Below are positions 6,402 through 14,887 of a stretch of 64,000 nt of DNA, piece after piece. The first letter of the stretch is position 1, and the number at the start of each line of letters is the position of its first letter. The notes beneath the pieces were generated by a model. That model saw nothing but the letters and a program-made list of their open reading frames with translations. It searched no databases and was not told where the DNA came from. Origin of the DNA: Brevibacterium sp. (GTDB taxonomy: Bacteria > Actinomycetota > Actinomycetes > Actinomycetales > Brevibacteriaceae); the NCBI RefSeq assembly GCF_022712115.1, contig NZ_JALAHB010000219.1, positions 21,946 through 85,945 on the forward strand, written 5' to 3'. Position numbers and translations under genes: made by a program.

Positions 6402-7802
6402 TCAGTAGAACAGATGCGCCGCCGCGACGATGATCGGCAGGGTCAGCAGCGTGCGGATGAGGAAGATCAGCACCAGGTGGTGGAACTTCACCGGGATCTT
6501 CGACGCGAGCAGCAGTCCGCCCACCTCGGACATGAAGATCAGCTGCGTGATGGAGAGGGCGCCGATGATGAACCGCGTCATCTCCGAGGCGATGTTCGCT
6601 CCGATGACGGTGGGCAGCAGCATGTCCGCGAAGCCCACGAGGACGGTCTCCGAGGCGGCCTTCGCCTCCGGCACCTGCATGAGCTCGAGGAGCGGCACGA
6701 AGGGCGTGCCCAGCCAGGCGAACAGCGGCGTGTGCTCCGCGATGAGCACGGCGACGGTGCCCACGGCCATGATGACGGGGACGATCCCCACCCACATCTC
6801 GAGGACGTTGGAGGCTCCGCGGCGCAGCAGGAAGCCGGTGCGCATCTCCGAGGCCTTCGTCAGCGCGCTCGCCCAGGCACGGCGCAGCGCGGAGCCGTCT
6901 CCATCTCCACCCGCAGTCCCGGGACCGGCCGGAGCGGCCTGTGCCTCGCGCGGCCGGGTCCCGTCGATGTACTCGTCCGGGATCAGGGACAGCGGCGGGA
7001 TGCGCGGCATGACGACGGCGGCGATGAGGCCGGCCACCACGATGGTCCCGTAGAACGGCAGGGTCATGTGCTGCAGTCCCAGGAGCCCGATGATCACCAC
7101 GGTGAACGTGAGGGAGACGACGTTGAAGGTGGTGCCCAGCACCGCTGACTCGCGCTTGGTGTAGAAGCCCTTCTCGTACTGCTGGTTCGTCATGAGGACG
7201 CCGATCGTCGCATCGCCGAACCAGGAGGCGAGCGCATCCACGGAGGAGCGGCCGGGCACCGTGAAGACCGGGCGCATGACCCTGTTCATGAGCGCACCGG
7301 CGAACTCCAGCAGACCGAAGTCCAGCAGCAGCGGCAGCAGGAAGCCCGCGAACAGGAACACCGTGAACATGAGGACGCAGAGGTCGAGGATGAGGAGTCC
7401 GGTGTCCTCACCCCACAGCCCCTCCGGTCCCAGCTGCAGCAGTGTGGCCAGGCCGAGGAGGAATCCCACCACGCGCACGGCGCACCACACCGGGGTCACG
7501 GCGAACAGGAGCTTGGGCACGCCGGTGCGCATCCAGGCCGGGCGCACCAGCAGTGCGAGCAGGGAGCCCGCTGCGGAGATCCCCATGAGCAGGACGACGA
7601 GGGGATGGATGACGGAGGCGAGAGCTGCCTCGAGGGCCGAGGCCAGGAACGCCACCGGGATGGTCGCGCCCCCCTCGCCGTCGGGCACCGGCATCACGAA
7701 GATGACGAGCCCCAGCAGGGAGGGGACGAGGAAACGCAGAGCGGCGGCTGCCCCGTGGGGAGCAGCCGCCCGCTTCCGGGTGAGGCCGGTGGAGTCAGTC
7801 AA
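6402..7802 (-). CDS. YjiH family membrane protein (nucleoside-recognition/Gate fold)
   Basis: A polytopic membrane protein of about 466 residues. Segments such as FLVPSLLGLVIFVMPV, VVGFLLGLATLLQL and VFLFAGFLLPLLLDFGLLEF alternate with short loops, and SWFGDATIGVLMTNQQYEKG matches the conserved Gate-domain core of YjiH proteins. The transported substrate of this family is not established. The frame stays open up to an ATG at 7886, inside lutC. The TTG at 7802, 7 bases after the lutC stop, is preferred because it leaves a short N-terminus before the first helix; neither start has a good ribosome site. It is the last gene of the lutA-lutB-lutC unit, which hints at a role in organic acid movement. 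Confidence 0.82.
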   Translation of the reverse strand: MTDSTGLTRKRAAAPHGAAAALRFLVPSLLGLVIFVMPVPDGEGGATIPVAFLASALEAALASVIHPLVVLLMGISAAGSLLALLVRPAWMRTGVPKLLFAVTPVWCAVRVVGFLLGLATLLQLGPEGLWGEDTGLLILDLCVLMFTVFLFAGFLLPLLLDFGLLEFAGALMNRVMRPVFTVPGRSSVDALASWFGDATIGVLMTNQQYEKGFYTKRESAVLGTTFNVVSLTFTVVIIGLLGLQHMTLPFYGTIVVAGLIAAVVMPRIPPLSLIPDEYIDGTRPREAQAAPAGPGTAGGDGDGSALRRAWASALTKASEMRTGFLLRRGASNVLEMWVGIVPVIMAVGTVAVLIAEHTPLFAWLGTPFVPLLELMQVPEAKAASETVLVGFADMLLPTVIGANIASEMTRFIIGALSITQLIFMSEVGGLLLASKIPVKFHHLVLIFLIRTLLTLPIIVAAAHLFY

Positions 7803-7809
7803 TGGGTTC

Positions 7810-8520
7810 TCACACCCCGCGGACGATGACGACATCGAGCGTGCGGGGGCCGTGCACGCCTTCGACGCGCTCGAGCTCGATGTCACTGGTGGCTGACGGC
7901 CCGGAGATCATGGTGATCGTGCGGGTGGAGTCGATGCGGGCCACCGCCTCCGGGATGATCTCCACGATGGAGGACTCCGGCACCAGGCACACGTGGTGGT
8001 CCGGGACCAGGGAGATGGCGCGGCGGCCGCAGTCGGACGCTCCGTCGAGGAAGATGGTACCCGTCTGTGCGCAGGACACGCGCGAGGAGGTGACCACGGC
8101 ACTCGTCCGGTCCAGTTCGTCGACGCTGAGCACGGTGTCCGCGTCCTCCCGCGTCACCGCCACAGAATCGTCGAGCTCTGCGAGCACGGGCCGCTCCAGT
8201 CCCGCGAGCACGCCGCTCTCCAGCGCCGGCGGCACCACGACGGAGCGTGCGTGTGCGAGCTTCTCCGCCACGACGCCCGGCACCTCCGCGGGCTGCGCCT
8301 CGACCACGCCGGCCCTGTAGTCGACGAGCCGGTCGACCAGCTGGGCGATGACGGCCTCGTGGTCGAGCGAGCCGGTGCGCAGGTAGTCCCGCGGCACCTC
8401 GGCGCTCAGGTCCACGGGCTTCCCCGTGGACGGCACGATGCCCGGGCGGGTGGTCACCCCGTCCTCACGGCCCAGCGCCTCGTGCAGGCGGGTCATGATC
8501 TCTTCTCGTGCACTCGCCAT
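7810..8520 (-). CDS. lutC: Lactate utilization protein C (LUD domain)
   Basis: A 236-residue LUD-domain (DUF162) protein. LutC is one of three subunits of the iron-sulfur L-lactate oxidising complex LutABC, which converts L-lactate to pyruvate in the cytoplasm. Visible family features are the N-terminal REEIMTRLHEAL helix and the C-terminal MISGPSATSDIELERVEGVHGP, the nucleotide-fold end typical of LUD proteins. Its ATG shares one base with the lutB stop (TGATG), so translation is coupled. The length is normal. Confidence 0.93.
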   Translation of the reverse strand: MASAREEIMTRLHEALGREDGVTTRPGIVPSTGKPVDLSAEVPRDYLRTGSLDHEAVIAQLVDRLVDYRAGVVEAQPAEVPGVVAEKLAHARSVVVPPALESGVLAGLERPVLAELDDSVAVTREDADTVLSVDELDRTSAVVTSSRVSCAQTGTIFLDGASDCGRRAISLVPDHHVCLVPESSIVEIIPEAVARIDSTRTITMISGPSATSDIELERVEGVHGPRTLDVVIVRGV

Positions 8521-10148
8521 CAGCGGTCACCTTCCTTCGCAGCCGTATCGCGGTCGTGCCCCGCGCCCGAGGCCGTTCCCCGGTTCTTCCGCCACCAGGT
8601 GCGGAACGACTGGTCCGGCAGGCGCGGCACGTCGCGGCTGGAGGTCCACGTGCCCACCACGCCGGGCATGCGCCGGATCCTGCCGGAGCGGGCGCCGAGC
8701 AGGGAGGCCAGCGGCAGCGCACGCTCCGCGAGCGCGATGCGGCGGCCGTCGGCCATCGCCCAGGAGGCCGCCTTCAGGCCCGCGTTCAGCTGACCCGCGG
8801 GGCCGGCGAGATCCTTGGCCCGCTGCACGGGGCCGGCCTCGGCGGCGGCCTGCTCCTTCGCCTCGTGGTCCTCCCCGCGCAGGTGCACGAGGATCGAGGG
8901 GATGTCGATCTTCACGGGGCAGGCGGAATAGCAGGCCCCGCACAGGCTGGAGGCGTACGGCAGCGAGTCGTTCTCCTCCGCCTGCACGCCGGTGAGCAGC
9001 GGCGAGAGGATCGCCCCGATGGGGCCGGGGTAGGTGGAGCCGTACGCGTGCCCGCCCGTGCGTTCGTAGACGGGGCACACGTTCATGCAGGCGGAGCAGC
9101 GGATGCAGTGCAGTGCGGACCGGCCGTACTCGTCCGCCAGCGCACGGGAGCGGCCGTTGTCCAGCAGCACCACGTGGACGTTCTGGGGGCCGTCGCCGGG
9201 GGTGACGCCGGTCCAGAAGCTCGTGTACGGGTTCATGCGCTCACCGGTGGAGGAGCGGGGGAGGAGCTGCAGGAACACCTCGAGGTCCTCCGGGGCGGGC
9301 AGCAGCTTCTCGATGCCCATGACGGTGATGAGCGTCTCCGGCAGCGTGAGGCACATGCGGCCGTTGCCCTCGGACTCCACCACGCCCAGCGTGCCGTTCG
9401 AGGCGATGCCGAAGTTCGCGCCGGAGATCGCCACCTTGGTGGTGAGGAACTTGTGGCGCAGGTGCGTGCGGGCGGCCTCGGCGAGCTTGGCCGGCTCATC
9501 CGTGAGGGCGGGGTCCACCTCCGGCATCTCGGCGAGGAAGATGTCGCGGATCTCCGTGCGGTTCTTGTGGATTGCGGGCACCAGGATGTGGCTGGGCTTG
9601 TCGTGGCCCAGCTGGACGATGAGTTCCGCGAGGTCCGTCTCGAAGGCGTCGATGCCGCGGGGCTCCAGGTACTCGTTGAGGCCGATCTCCTGTGTGGCCA
9701 TCGACTTGACCTTCACGACCTCGCGCCGGCCGTTGTCCAGGATGGGGGCGTTGGCCTCGATGAGACCCTCCACGATGTTGTTGGCCTCCGCCGCGTCACG
9801 CGCCCAGTGGACGTGCCCGCCGGCGGCCTCGAACGCCTCCGCGAACTGGTCCAGCAGCTCCGGCAGGTGCGCCATGACGGTCTGCTTCACGGCGGAGCCC
9901 GCGCTGCGCAGCTCCTCCCAGTCCGGCAGCTCGCCCACCACGTTGGCGCGCTTGGTGCGGATGGTGGAGGTGGCGTGGCCCAGATTGCGGCGGAGCTGGT
10001 CGTTGCCGAGCTCCCGCTCCGCGTAGTCCGGGAAGTCCTCGAACTCGAAGACGTTGCCCTGGGCCCCGGGGATCGAGGCGGGCACGCGTGCGTGGTCGAT
10101 GTGGCGGCTGGGCGTGCCCAGCGCCGGCATGCCGAGGAACGTGGTCAT
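8520..10148 (-). CDS. lutB: Lactate utilization protein B (iron-sulfur LUD protein)
   Basis: A 542-residue protein with a LUD domain followed by ferredoxin-type clusters: CIRCSACMNVCPVYERTGG (about residue 346) and CGACYSACPVKIDI (about residue 399). These are the two 4Fe-4S binding sites of LutB/YkgF proteins. It is the electron-carrying subunit of the LutABC L-lactate oxidation complex. The ATG at 10148 is chosen because a GGAGGGAG ribosome site precedes it, although the frame is open further upstream inside lutA. It overlaps lutA by 4 bases and lutC by 1 base. Confidence 0.95.
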   Translation of the reverse strand: MTTFLGMPALGTPSRHIDHARVPASIPGAQGNVFEFEDFPDYAERELGNDQLRRNLGHATSTIRTKRANVVGELPDWEELRSAGSAVKQTVMAHLPELLDQFAEAFEAAGGHVHWARDAAEANNIVEGLIEANAPILDNGRREVVKVKSMATQEIGLNEYLEPRGIDAFETDLAELIVQLGHDKPSHILVPAIHKNRTEIRDIFLAEMPEVDPALTDEPAKLAEAARTHLRHKFLTTKVAISGANFGIASNGTLGVVESEGNGRMCLTLPETLITVMGIEKLLPAPEDLEVFLQLLPRSSTGERMNPYTSFWTGVTPGDGPQNVHVVLLDNGRSRALADEYGRSALHCIRCSACMNVCPVYERTGGHAYGSTYPGPIGAILSPLLTGVQAEENDSLPYASSLCGACYSACPVKIDIPSILVHLRGEDHEAKEQAAAEAGPVQRAKDLAGPAGQLNAGLKAASWAMADGRRIALAERALPLASLLGARSGRIRRMPGVVGTWTSSRDVPRLPDQSFRTWWRKNRGTASGAGHDRDTAAKEGDR

Positions 10149-10969
10149 CGCAGGCTCCCTCCGGAGAGAACGGGTTCGGACCGGGGCGGCAGCAGCGGTC
10201 TCTCCCGGGTGGATGCGAGGATGCGGGCGAGGTGGACGGTGCCCACGTCCCCTCCGCGCGGGTTCTTGGCACCGGTCCGGGAGAGGCCGCCGCCGATGTG
10301 CATGAGGCAGCTCGCGTCCCCGCCGGAGCACAGGCTCGCACCGGTGCTCACGATGTGGGCGGCCTTGTCCTCCAGCATGGCGGACGAGACCTGGTGGTTC
10401 TTCATGGAGAACGTGCCGCCGAACCCGCAGCACTGGTCCGCCTGCGGGAGCTCGCGGAGGTCGATGCCCTCGACGGTGCTCAGCAGACTCCGCTGCCGGT
10501 CGCCGAGGCCCAGCAGGCGCATGCCGTGACAGGACGGGTGGTACGTGACGGGGTGGGGGAAGTAGGAGCCCAGCTGTGCGGCCGCGTCCGTCACCCCGAG
10601 GACGTCCGTGAGGAGCTGGGAGAGCTCGTAGGTGCGGCCGGCGATGTCCTCGGCGCGGGAGGCGAGGTCCTCGTCACCGGCGCGGCGGGCGATCATCGGC
10701 TGCTGGTGCCCCAGCGAGGCGACGCAGGAGCCGGAGGGGGCGACGGCCACGTCCCAGCCGGGCTCCTCCTCGAAGGCCCGCACATGGCCGGCCACCACGG
10801 GGTAGGCGCCGGAGAAGTCGCCGGAGTTGATGTGCATCTGGCCGCAGCACGCCTGTCGCTCCGGGAAGACCACCTCGTGTCCCAGTCTCTCCAGCACGGT
10901 GACGGTGTCCTTGGCGACTTCCGGGTACATCGCATCCACGATGCAGGTGGCGAACAGTGCGATCCGCAT
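10145..10969 (-). CDS. lutA: Lactate utilization protein A (CCG-domain Fe-S oxidoreductase)
   Basis: A 274-residue protein with two CCG domains: PERQACCGQMHINSG in the first half and LPQADQCCGFGGTFSMKN in the second. These cysteine-rich motifs are typical of LutA/GlpC/HdrB-like subunits. It is the first gene of the lactate oxidation operon lutA-lutB-lutC-yjiH. The ATG has GGAGGA 7 bases upstream. A -10-like TACAGT on the minus strand (11024-11029) could be the operon promoter. No lactate regulator (LutR/LldR) or LldP-type permease lies next to it. Confidence 0.94.
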   Translation of the reverse strand: MRIALFATCIVDAMYPEVAKDTVTVLERLGHEVVFPERQACCGQMHINSGDFSGAYPVVAGHVRAFEEEPGWDVAVAPSGSCVASLGHQQPMIARRAGDEDLASRAEDIAGRTYELSQLLTDVLGVTDAAAQLGSYFPHPVTYHPSCHGMRLLGLGDRQRSLLSTVEGIDLRELPQADQCCGFGGTFSMKNHQVSSAMLEDKAAHIVSTGASLCSGGDASCLMHIGGGLSRTGAKNPRGGDVGTVHLARILASTRERPLLPPRSEPVLSGGSLR

Positions 10970-11133
10970 GGGCGTCCTCCTTCTTCGGACCGCCTGCAGA
11001 TCGGCGGCCGCCGCGATGCTCTCACTGTAGTCGTGCCCACGGACGCCGCTCAGATAAGGCGAACCTCGCCGAGGCGGGGAAGAGGGCGCGGCTCTAGGAT
11101 TGTGAGGGATCTCAACTGCAGAAAGGCTGTCTC
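10970..11133. promoter_or_regulatory. Divergent promoter region of lutA and the CitE-like gene
   Basis: 164 bases separate the two divergent starts. On the minus strand TACAGT (11024-11029) is a -10 candidate for lutA. On the plus strand TAGGAT (11095-11100) is a -10 candidate for the CitE-like gene. Between them 11050-11068 matches the DtxR/IdeR iron-box consensus at 13 of 19 positions by eye (core AAGGCGAACCT), which is too weak to call a site with confidence. Confidence 0.4.
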
Positions 11134-11961
11134 ATGACCTCGACCTTCTCCCTCCGTCCGGCATGGCTGTTCGTCCCCGGCGACCGCCCGGACCGCTTCG
11201 CCAAGGCCGCGGACCGCTCCGACATCGTGATCCTGGACCTCGAGGACGCGGTGGCCGAGGGCGACAAGGACGCCGCGCGGAAGGCCGTCGCCGAGGCCGC
11301 CGGCACCCTGGACCCGGCCCGCACGGTGGTGCGGGTGAATGGGGCGGACACCCCGCACTTCGCGGCCGACCTCGAGCTCCTCGCCTCCCTGCCCTTCACG
11401 ATGGTGATGCTGCCCAAGGCGGAGAGCGCGCAGAGTGCGGCGCCGCTGGCGGACTACGGCGTCATCGCCCTCATCGAGACGCCTGCGGGCGCGGTGAATG
11501 CCGCGGAGATCGCCTCCGTCCCCAACGTCCGCGGCCTCATGTGGGGCTCCGAGGACCTCATCGCCTCCCTGGGCGGCGGCTCCTCCCGCAAGGCCGACGG
11601 CACGTACCGGGAGGTCGCCCGGCACGTCCGCTCCACGACCCTGCTCGCGGCGAAGACGCACGGCAAGTGGGCGCTGGACTCCATCTGGGCCGCGATCGAC
11701 GATCTCGACGGCCTCCTGGCCGAGGCGACGGACGCCGTGGAGAGCGGGTTCGACGGCAAGGTCTCCATCCACCCCAAGCACGTTCCGGTGGTGCGGCAGG
11801 CCTACGCGCCCACGCAGGAGCAGGCGGCGTGGGCCGCCGGAGTGCTCGCCGCGGCGGAGGGGGCCAAGGGCGCCTTCAGCTACGAGGGCTCCATGATCGA
11901 CGCGCCGCTGCTGGCGCACGCGCGCAACATCCAGGCGCGGGCCGCTGCGGCTCAGGGGTGA
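11134..11961 (+). CDS. HpcH/HpaI aldolase/citrate lyase family (CitE-like CoA-ester lyase)
   Basis: A 275-residue TIM-barrel protein. Family marks are RPAWLFVPGDRPDRFAKA at the N-terminus, VILDLEDAV (metal/substrate site), LPKAESA, ALIETPAGA (metal-binding Glu) and WGSEDLIASLG. CitE-like proteins cleave or form 3-hydroxyacyl-CoA esters such as malyl-CoA, methylmalyl-CoA or citramalyl-CoA; free-standing ones are not parts of citrate lyase. The start ATG has AAAGG about 10 bases upstream. The stop overlaps the deformylase start by 4 bases. It is a candidate for the lyase step of the dicarboxylate pathway suggested by the CoA-transferase/fumarase pair, although it sits 12 kb away. Confidence 0.9.
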   Translation: MTSTFSLRPAWLFVPGDRPDRFAKAADRSDIVILDLEDAVAEGDKDAARKAVAEAAGTLDPARTVVRVNGADTPHFAADLELLASLPFTMVMLPKAESAQSAAPLADYGVIALIETPAGAVNAAEIASVPNVRGLMWGSEDLIASLGGGSSRKADGTYREVARHVRSTTLLAAKTHGKWALDSIWAAIDDLDGLLAEATDAVESGFDGKVSIHPKHVPVVRQAYAPTQEQAAWAAGVLAAAEGAKGAFSYEGSMIDAPLLAHARNIQARAAAAQG

Positions 11962-12656
11962 GCGCGCTGTCCTCGCCCTGCATCCGCGACACCGTCCTCG
12001 GGCTCCTCGACCTGGCGCGGGACGGTGACGGTCTGCTGCCCATCGTGAAGGCCGGCGACCCGGTGCTGCGCACGGTCTGCGAGCCGGTGGACGGTCAGCT
12101 CGAGGACGCGGAGCTGCGCGAGTTCGCCGCGGCCATGCACGCCACCATGGCCGCGGCACCGGGAGTGGGCCTCGCGGCTCCGCAGGTGGGGGTGCCGCTG
12201 CGCATGTTCGTGGCGCAGGACCCGGCACCGGACGCGGACGAGCTGGCCGCCTCGGACCCTGAGGCCGCCGCCCGCCTCCGGCAGCGCGAACGGGTGCCGT
12301 TCGCACCGCGGACGGTGCTCAACCCGCGGTACGCGGCGACGACCGGTGAGACCGCCTCCTTCTACGAGGGCTGCCTCTCCGTCCCCGGCTACCAGGCCGT
12401 GGTGGACCGGCCGCGGAGCGTGGCGCTCACCTCGCAGGCGCTCGACGGCACCGCGGCGGAGGAGGAACTCACCGGCTGGCCGGCGCGCATCGTCGCGCAC
12501 GAGTCCGATCACCTGGACGGCATCCTCTACCTGGACTCCGCGCAGATGCGCTCGCTCGCCTCGGACGAGGCGGTGGCCCAGTGGTGGGGCCGGGCGGACG
12601 TGCGCGAGGCCGCAGCCGCTCTGGGCTTCGAGATCCCGGCCACGACGGTGTTCTGA
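11958..12656 (+). CDS. def: Peptide deformylase
   Basis: A 232-residue metalloenzyme that removes the formyl group from nascent N-terminal fMet. All three family motifs are present: GVGLAAPQ (about residue 69), EGCLSVPG (about residue 137, with the metal-ligand Cys) and HESDHLDG (about residue 181, the HExxH zinc/iron site). The start is GTG at 11958, overlapping the stop of the CitE-like gene (GTGA). The N-terminus of about 25 residues before the core and the C-terminal tail make it slightly longer than the shortest bacterial forms. Co-translation with a CitE-like lyase is unusual and looks like fortuitous packing. Confidence 0.96.
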   Translation: MSALSSPCIRDTVLGLLDLARDGDGLLPIVKAGDPVLRTVCEPVDGQLEDAELREFAAAMHATMAAAPGVGLAAPQVGVPLRMFVAQDPAPDADELAASDPEAAARLRQRERVPFAPRTVLNPRYAATTGETASFYEGCLSVPGYQAVVDRPRSVALTSQALDGTAAEEELTGWPARIVAHESDHLDGILYLDSAQMRSLASDEAVAQWWGRADVREAAAALGFEIPATTVF

Positions 12657-12745
12657 GCAGCTGCGCCCTGAGTTCCGCGCAGCACCGTGCTCCGTCTCAC
12701 CGGGAGCGGCGGAATAAAACAGCACCGGTGCATGTCAGGACGGGT

Positions 12746-13267
12746 ATGACGACTCTGACCCTGGGCGCAGGGTGCTTCTGGTGCCTCGACGCCGTCTATC
12801 AGCGCACTCGCGGTGTGAGCAGCGTGATCAGCGGATACACCGGCGGCCATGTTGACCACCCCACCTACGAGCAGGTGTGCACGGGCACCACCGGTCACGC
12901 CGAGGCGCTGCAGGTGACCTTCGACGAGGCCGTGGTGCCGGAATCCGTGATCCTCGGCCTCTTCTTCACCGGGCATGACCCCACCAGCCTCAACCGGCAG
13001 GGCAATGACGTGGGCACCCAGTACCGTTCGGCCATGTTCTACCGCGACGAGGCGGAGCGGGAGCGCTTCCGGCAGGCGCTCGACCAGGTGCAGGCGCAGC
13101 TGGACGCGCCGGTCGTCACCACCCTGGAGCCGCTCGGCACCTTCTGGGAGGCCGAGGCCGTCCACCAGGATTTCTACACCCAGAACCCCTACAACGGGTA
13201 CTGCCACTTCATCATCGAGCCCAAGCTCGCACACGCCCGCGCGTACTTCCACGAGTGGGTGGAGTGA
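12746..13267 (+). CDS. msrA: Peptide-methionine (S)-S-oxide reductase
   Basis: A 173-residue MsrA, which reduces methionine-S-sulfoxide in proteins. The catalytic signature GCFWC lies at residues 9-13 with the nucleophilic Cys10. The family stretches GYTGG, PTYEQVCTGTTGHAEA and GNDVGTQYRSAMFY are all present. The ATG at 12746 is the only start that leaves the motif near the N-terminus. Its stop overlaps the start of the following MFS gene (GTGA), so the two are probably co-transcribed. Confidence 0.97.
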   Translation: MTTLTLGAGCFWCLDAVYQRTRGVSSVISGYTGGHVDHPTYEQVCTGTTGHAEALQVTFDEAVVPESVILGLFFTGHDPTSLNRQGNDVGTQYRSAMFYRDEAERERFRQALDQVQAQLDAPVVTTLEPLGTFWEAEAVHQDFYTQNPYNGYCHFIIEPKLAHARAYFHEWVE

Positions 13268-14553
13268 GCGGGCGGGCCGGCAGCGACGAGCCGGAGCGCA
13301 CTGCTCGCACACCCATCCCCGCGGACATCTGGGTCCTCGTCTCCGCCGCCTTCATCGTGGCGCTGGGCTACGGTCTCATCGCGCCGATCCTCCCGCAGTT
13401 CGCCGCCAGCTTCGATCTGGGAGTGACGGCGGCGAGCGTCGTCGTGAGCTCCTTCGCGTTCTTCCGCCTCGTGTTCGCCCCGGCCGGCGGCCGGCTGGTC
13501 GACCGCCTGGGGGAGCGCCGCGTCTACGTCACCGGCCTGCTCATCGTCGCGGCTTCGACCGGCGCGGTCGCCGCCGCGCAGGACTACTGGCAGCTGCTGC
13601 TGTTCCGCGGCCTGGGCGGCATCGGCTCCACCATGTTCACCGTCTCCGCGATGGCGCTCATCGTCCGCCTCGCCCCACCTCACGCGCGCGGCCGGGCGAG
13701 CGGCCTCTACGCCTCCAGCTTCGTGTTCGGCAACATCCTGGGGCCCGTAGCGGGCGGTCTGCTCGCGGGCCTGGGCATGCGCCTGCCCTTCATCATCTAC
13801 GCCGCGGGCCTCGTCGTCGCCGCGCTCGTGGTGTGGGTCCGGCTGGAGCGCCAGCCGCAGCTGGACTCCCAGCCCGTCACGGGGAACCGGCCCGGCCCGG
13901 AAGGCACCGGGGCCGAGGTCGGCTCCGGTGAGGCGGCCGCGGCCCCGGCGGAGCGGGAACGGATGCGCTTCCGCGACGCCTGGCAGGACTCCGCCTACAA
14001 GGCGGCTTTGGGTTCCGGGCTCGCAGTGGGCTGGGCGGCGATGGGTGCGCGGATCGCGATGTACCCGCTGTTCGTCGTCGCGGTGCTGGGCGCGGAACCG
14101 GCGGTCTCCGGCGTGGCGCTCACGGTGTTCTCCGTGGGCATGGCGGTCTCCGTCTCGATGGCCGGGCGGTTCACGGACACGTGGGGCCGGCGGCCGTTCC
14201 TCATCGTGGGACTGGGCGTGCTGGGTGCGGCGACGATGGCCGTGGGCCTCGTCGACTCCATCTGGGTGTTCTTCGTGCTCAGCCTGCTGGCGGGACTGGG
14301 CGGCGGTCTCATCAATCCGGCGCAGCAGGCTGCTCTGGGGGACATCATCGGGCCGGACCGCAAGGGCGGCACCGTGCTCTCCCGGTTCCAGATGGCGCAG
14401 GACCTGGGCGCGATCGCGGGGCCCATCGTCTCCGGCATGCTCGTCGACGCCTTGGGCTACGGACTGGCGTTCACCGTCACCGGTGCCGTGGCGCTGCTGG
14501 CCGCCCTCGGCTGGCTGTGCGCCCGCGAGACGCTGGGCACCCGCCCCGCTTAG
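13264..14553 (+). CDS. MFS transporter
   Basis: A 429-residue transporter with about twelve membrane segments. The MFS motif A equivalent GGRLVDRLGERRVYVTG lies after helix 2, and a partial repeat GRFTDTWGRRPF lies between helices 8 and 9. The central loop (residues about 195-235) is hydrophilic and Pro/Gly/Glu-rich. It resembles drug-efflux-type MFS proteins, but the substrate cannot be assigned. The start is GTG at 13264, overlapping the msrA stop, with GGTGGA just upstream; a GTG nine bases earlier is possible. Confidence 0.9.
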   Translation: MSGRAGSDEPERTARTPIPADIWVLVSAAFIVALGYGLIAPILPQFAASFDLGVTAASVVVSSFAFFRLVFAPAGGRLVDRLGERRVYVTGLLIVAASTGAVAAAQDYWQLLLFRGLGGIGSTMFTVSAMALIVRLAPPHARGRASGLYASSFVFGNILGPVAGGLLAGLGMRLPFIIYAAGLVVAALVVWVRLERQPQLDSQPVTGNRPGPEGTGAEVGSGEAAAAPAERERMRFRDAWQDSAYKAALGSGLAVGWAAMGARIAMYPLFVVAVLGAEPAVSGVALTVFSVGMAVSVSMAGRFTDTWGRRPFLIVGLGVLGAATMAVGLVDSIWVFFVLSLLAGLGGGLINPAQQAALGDIIGPDRKGGTVLSRFQMAQDLGAIAGPIVSGMLVDALGYGLAFTVTGAVALLAALGWLCARETLGTRPA

Positions 14554-14887
14554 GGTCCGGGAAGTGACTCAGCCGCCCACGCATATGTGGGTGGGACGGT
14601 GACTTCGCGGGGTGACATGTCCAGCAGGGCCCGGTGATGGGCTCTCCCGCCCACGTACAAACGGGCGGATCAGCAGGCGGTGCGGGGCGGCGTTCCTGCC
14701 CGGCTCATGAACGTGCACCTCCTGCCCACCGCACATGCGGGTGTGCGGTGCTGTCCGACGGTGCGATAGGGTTGACGATTCTGCATCAGGGCAACAGTGT
14801 GGGCAGCGGCCGCCGCCGGCCCCAGCGGGCGACGCGGGCCCCCAGCGGCCGCCGCCGCGATGCCGCACTTCGTGTCGAGGAGGAGAG
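14554..14887. repeat. Intergenic stretch with degenerate palindromic repeats
   Basis: This 334-base gap holds no credible gene. It contains three degenerate relatives of the palindrome at 6309-6374: 14572-14595 (GCCGCCCAC, then TATGTGGGTGGG), 14646-14668 (CGCCCAC, then GGGCGG) and 14722-14748 (TGCCCACC, then GCGGGTGTG). The first also keeps the flanking CCGGGAAGT seen in the intact copy. A TAGGGT at 14766-14771 could be a -10 element for the downstream gene, whose ribosome site GAGGAGGAGA lies at 14877-14886. Confidence 0.65.

Noticed and set aside
6402-7886. ATG at 7886 as the YjiH start
   Set aside because: It would lie 77 bases inside lutC and add a Ser/Ala-rich stretch with no homology pattern. 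The TTG at 7802 fits operon spacing better, though this stays uncertain.
8508-10529. 673-codon plus-strand frame opposite lutB and lutA
   Set aside because: It lies opposite genes with intact Fe-S motifs and shows no recognisable domain, so it is a compositional shadow.
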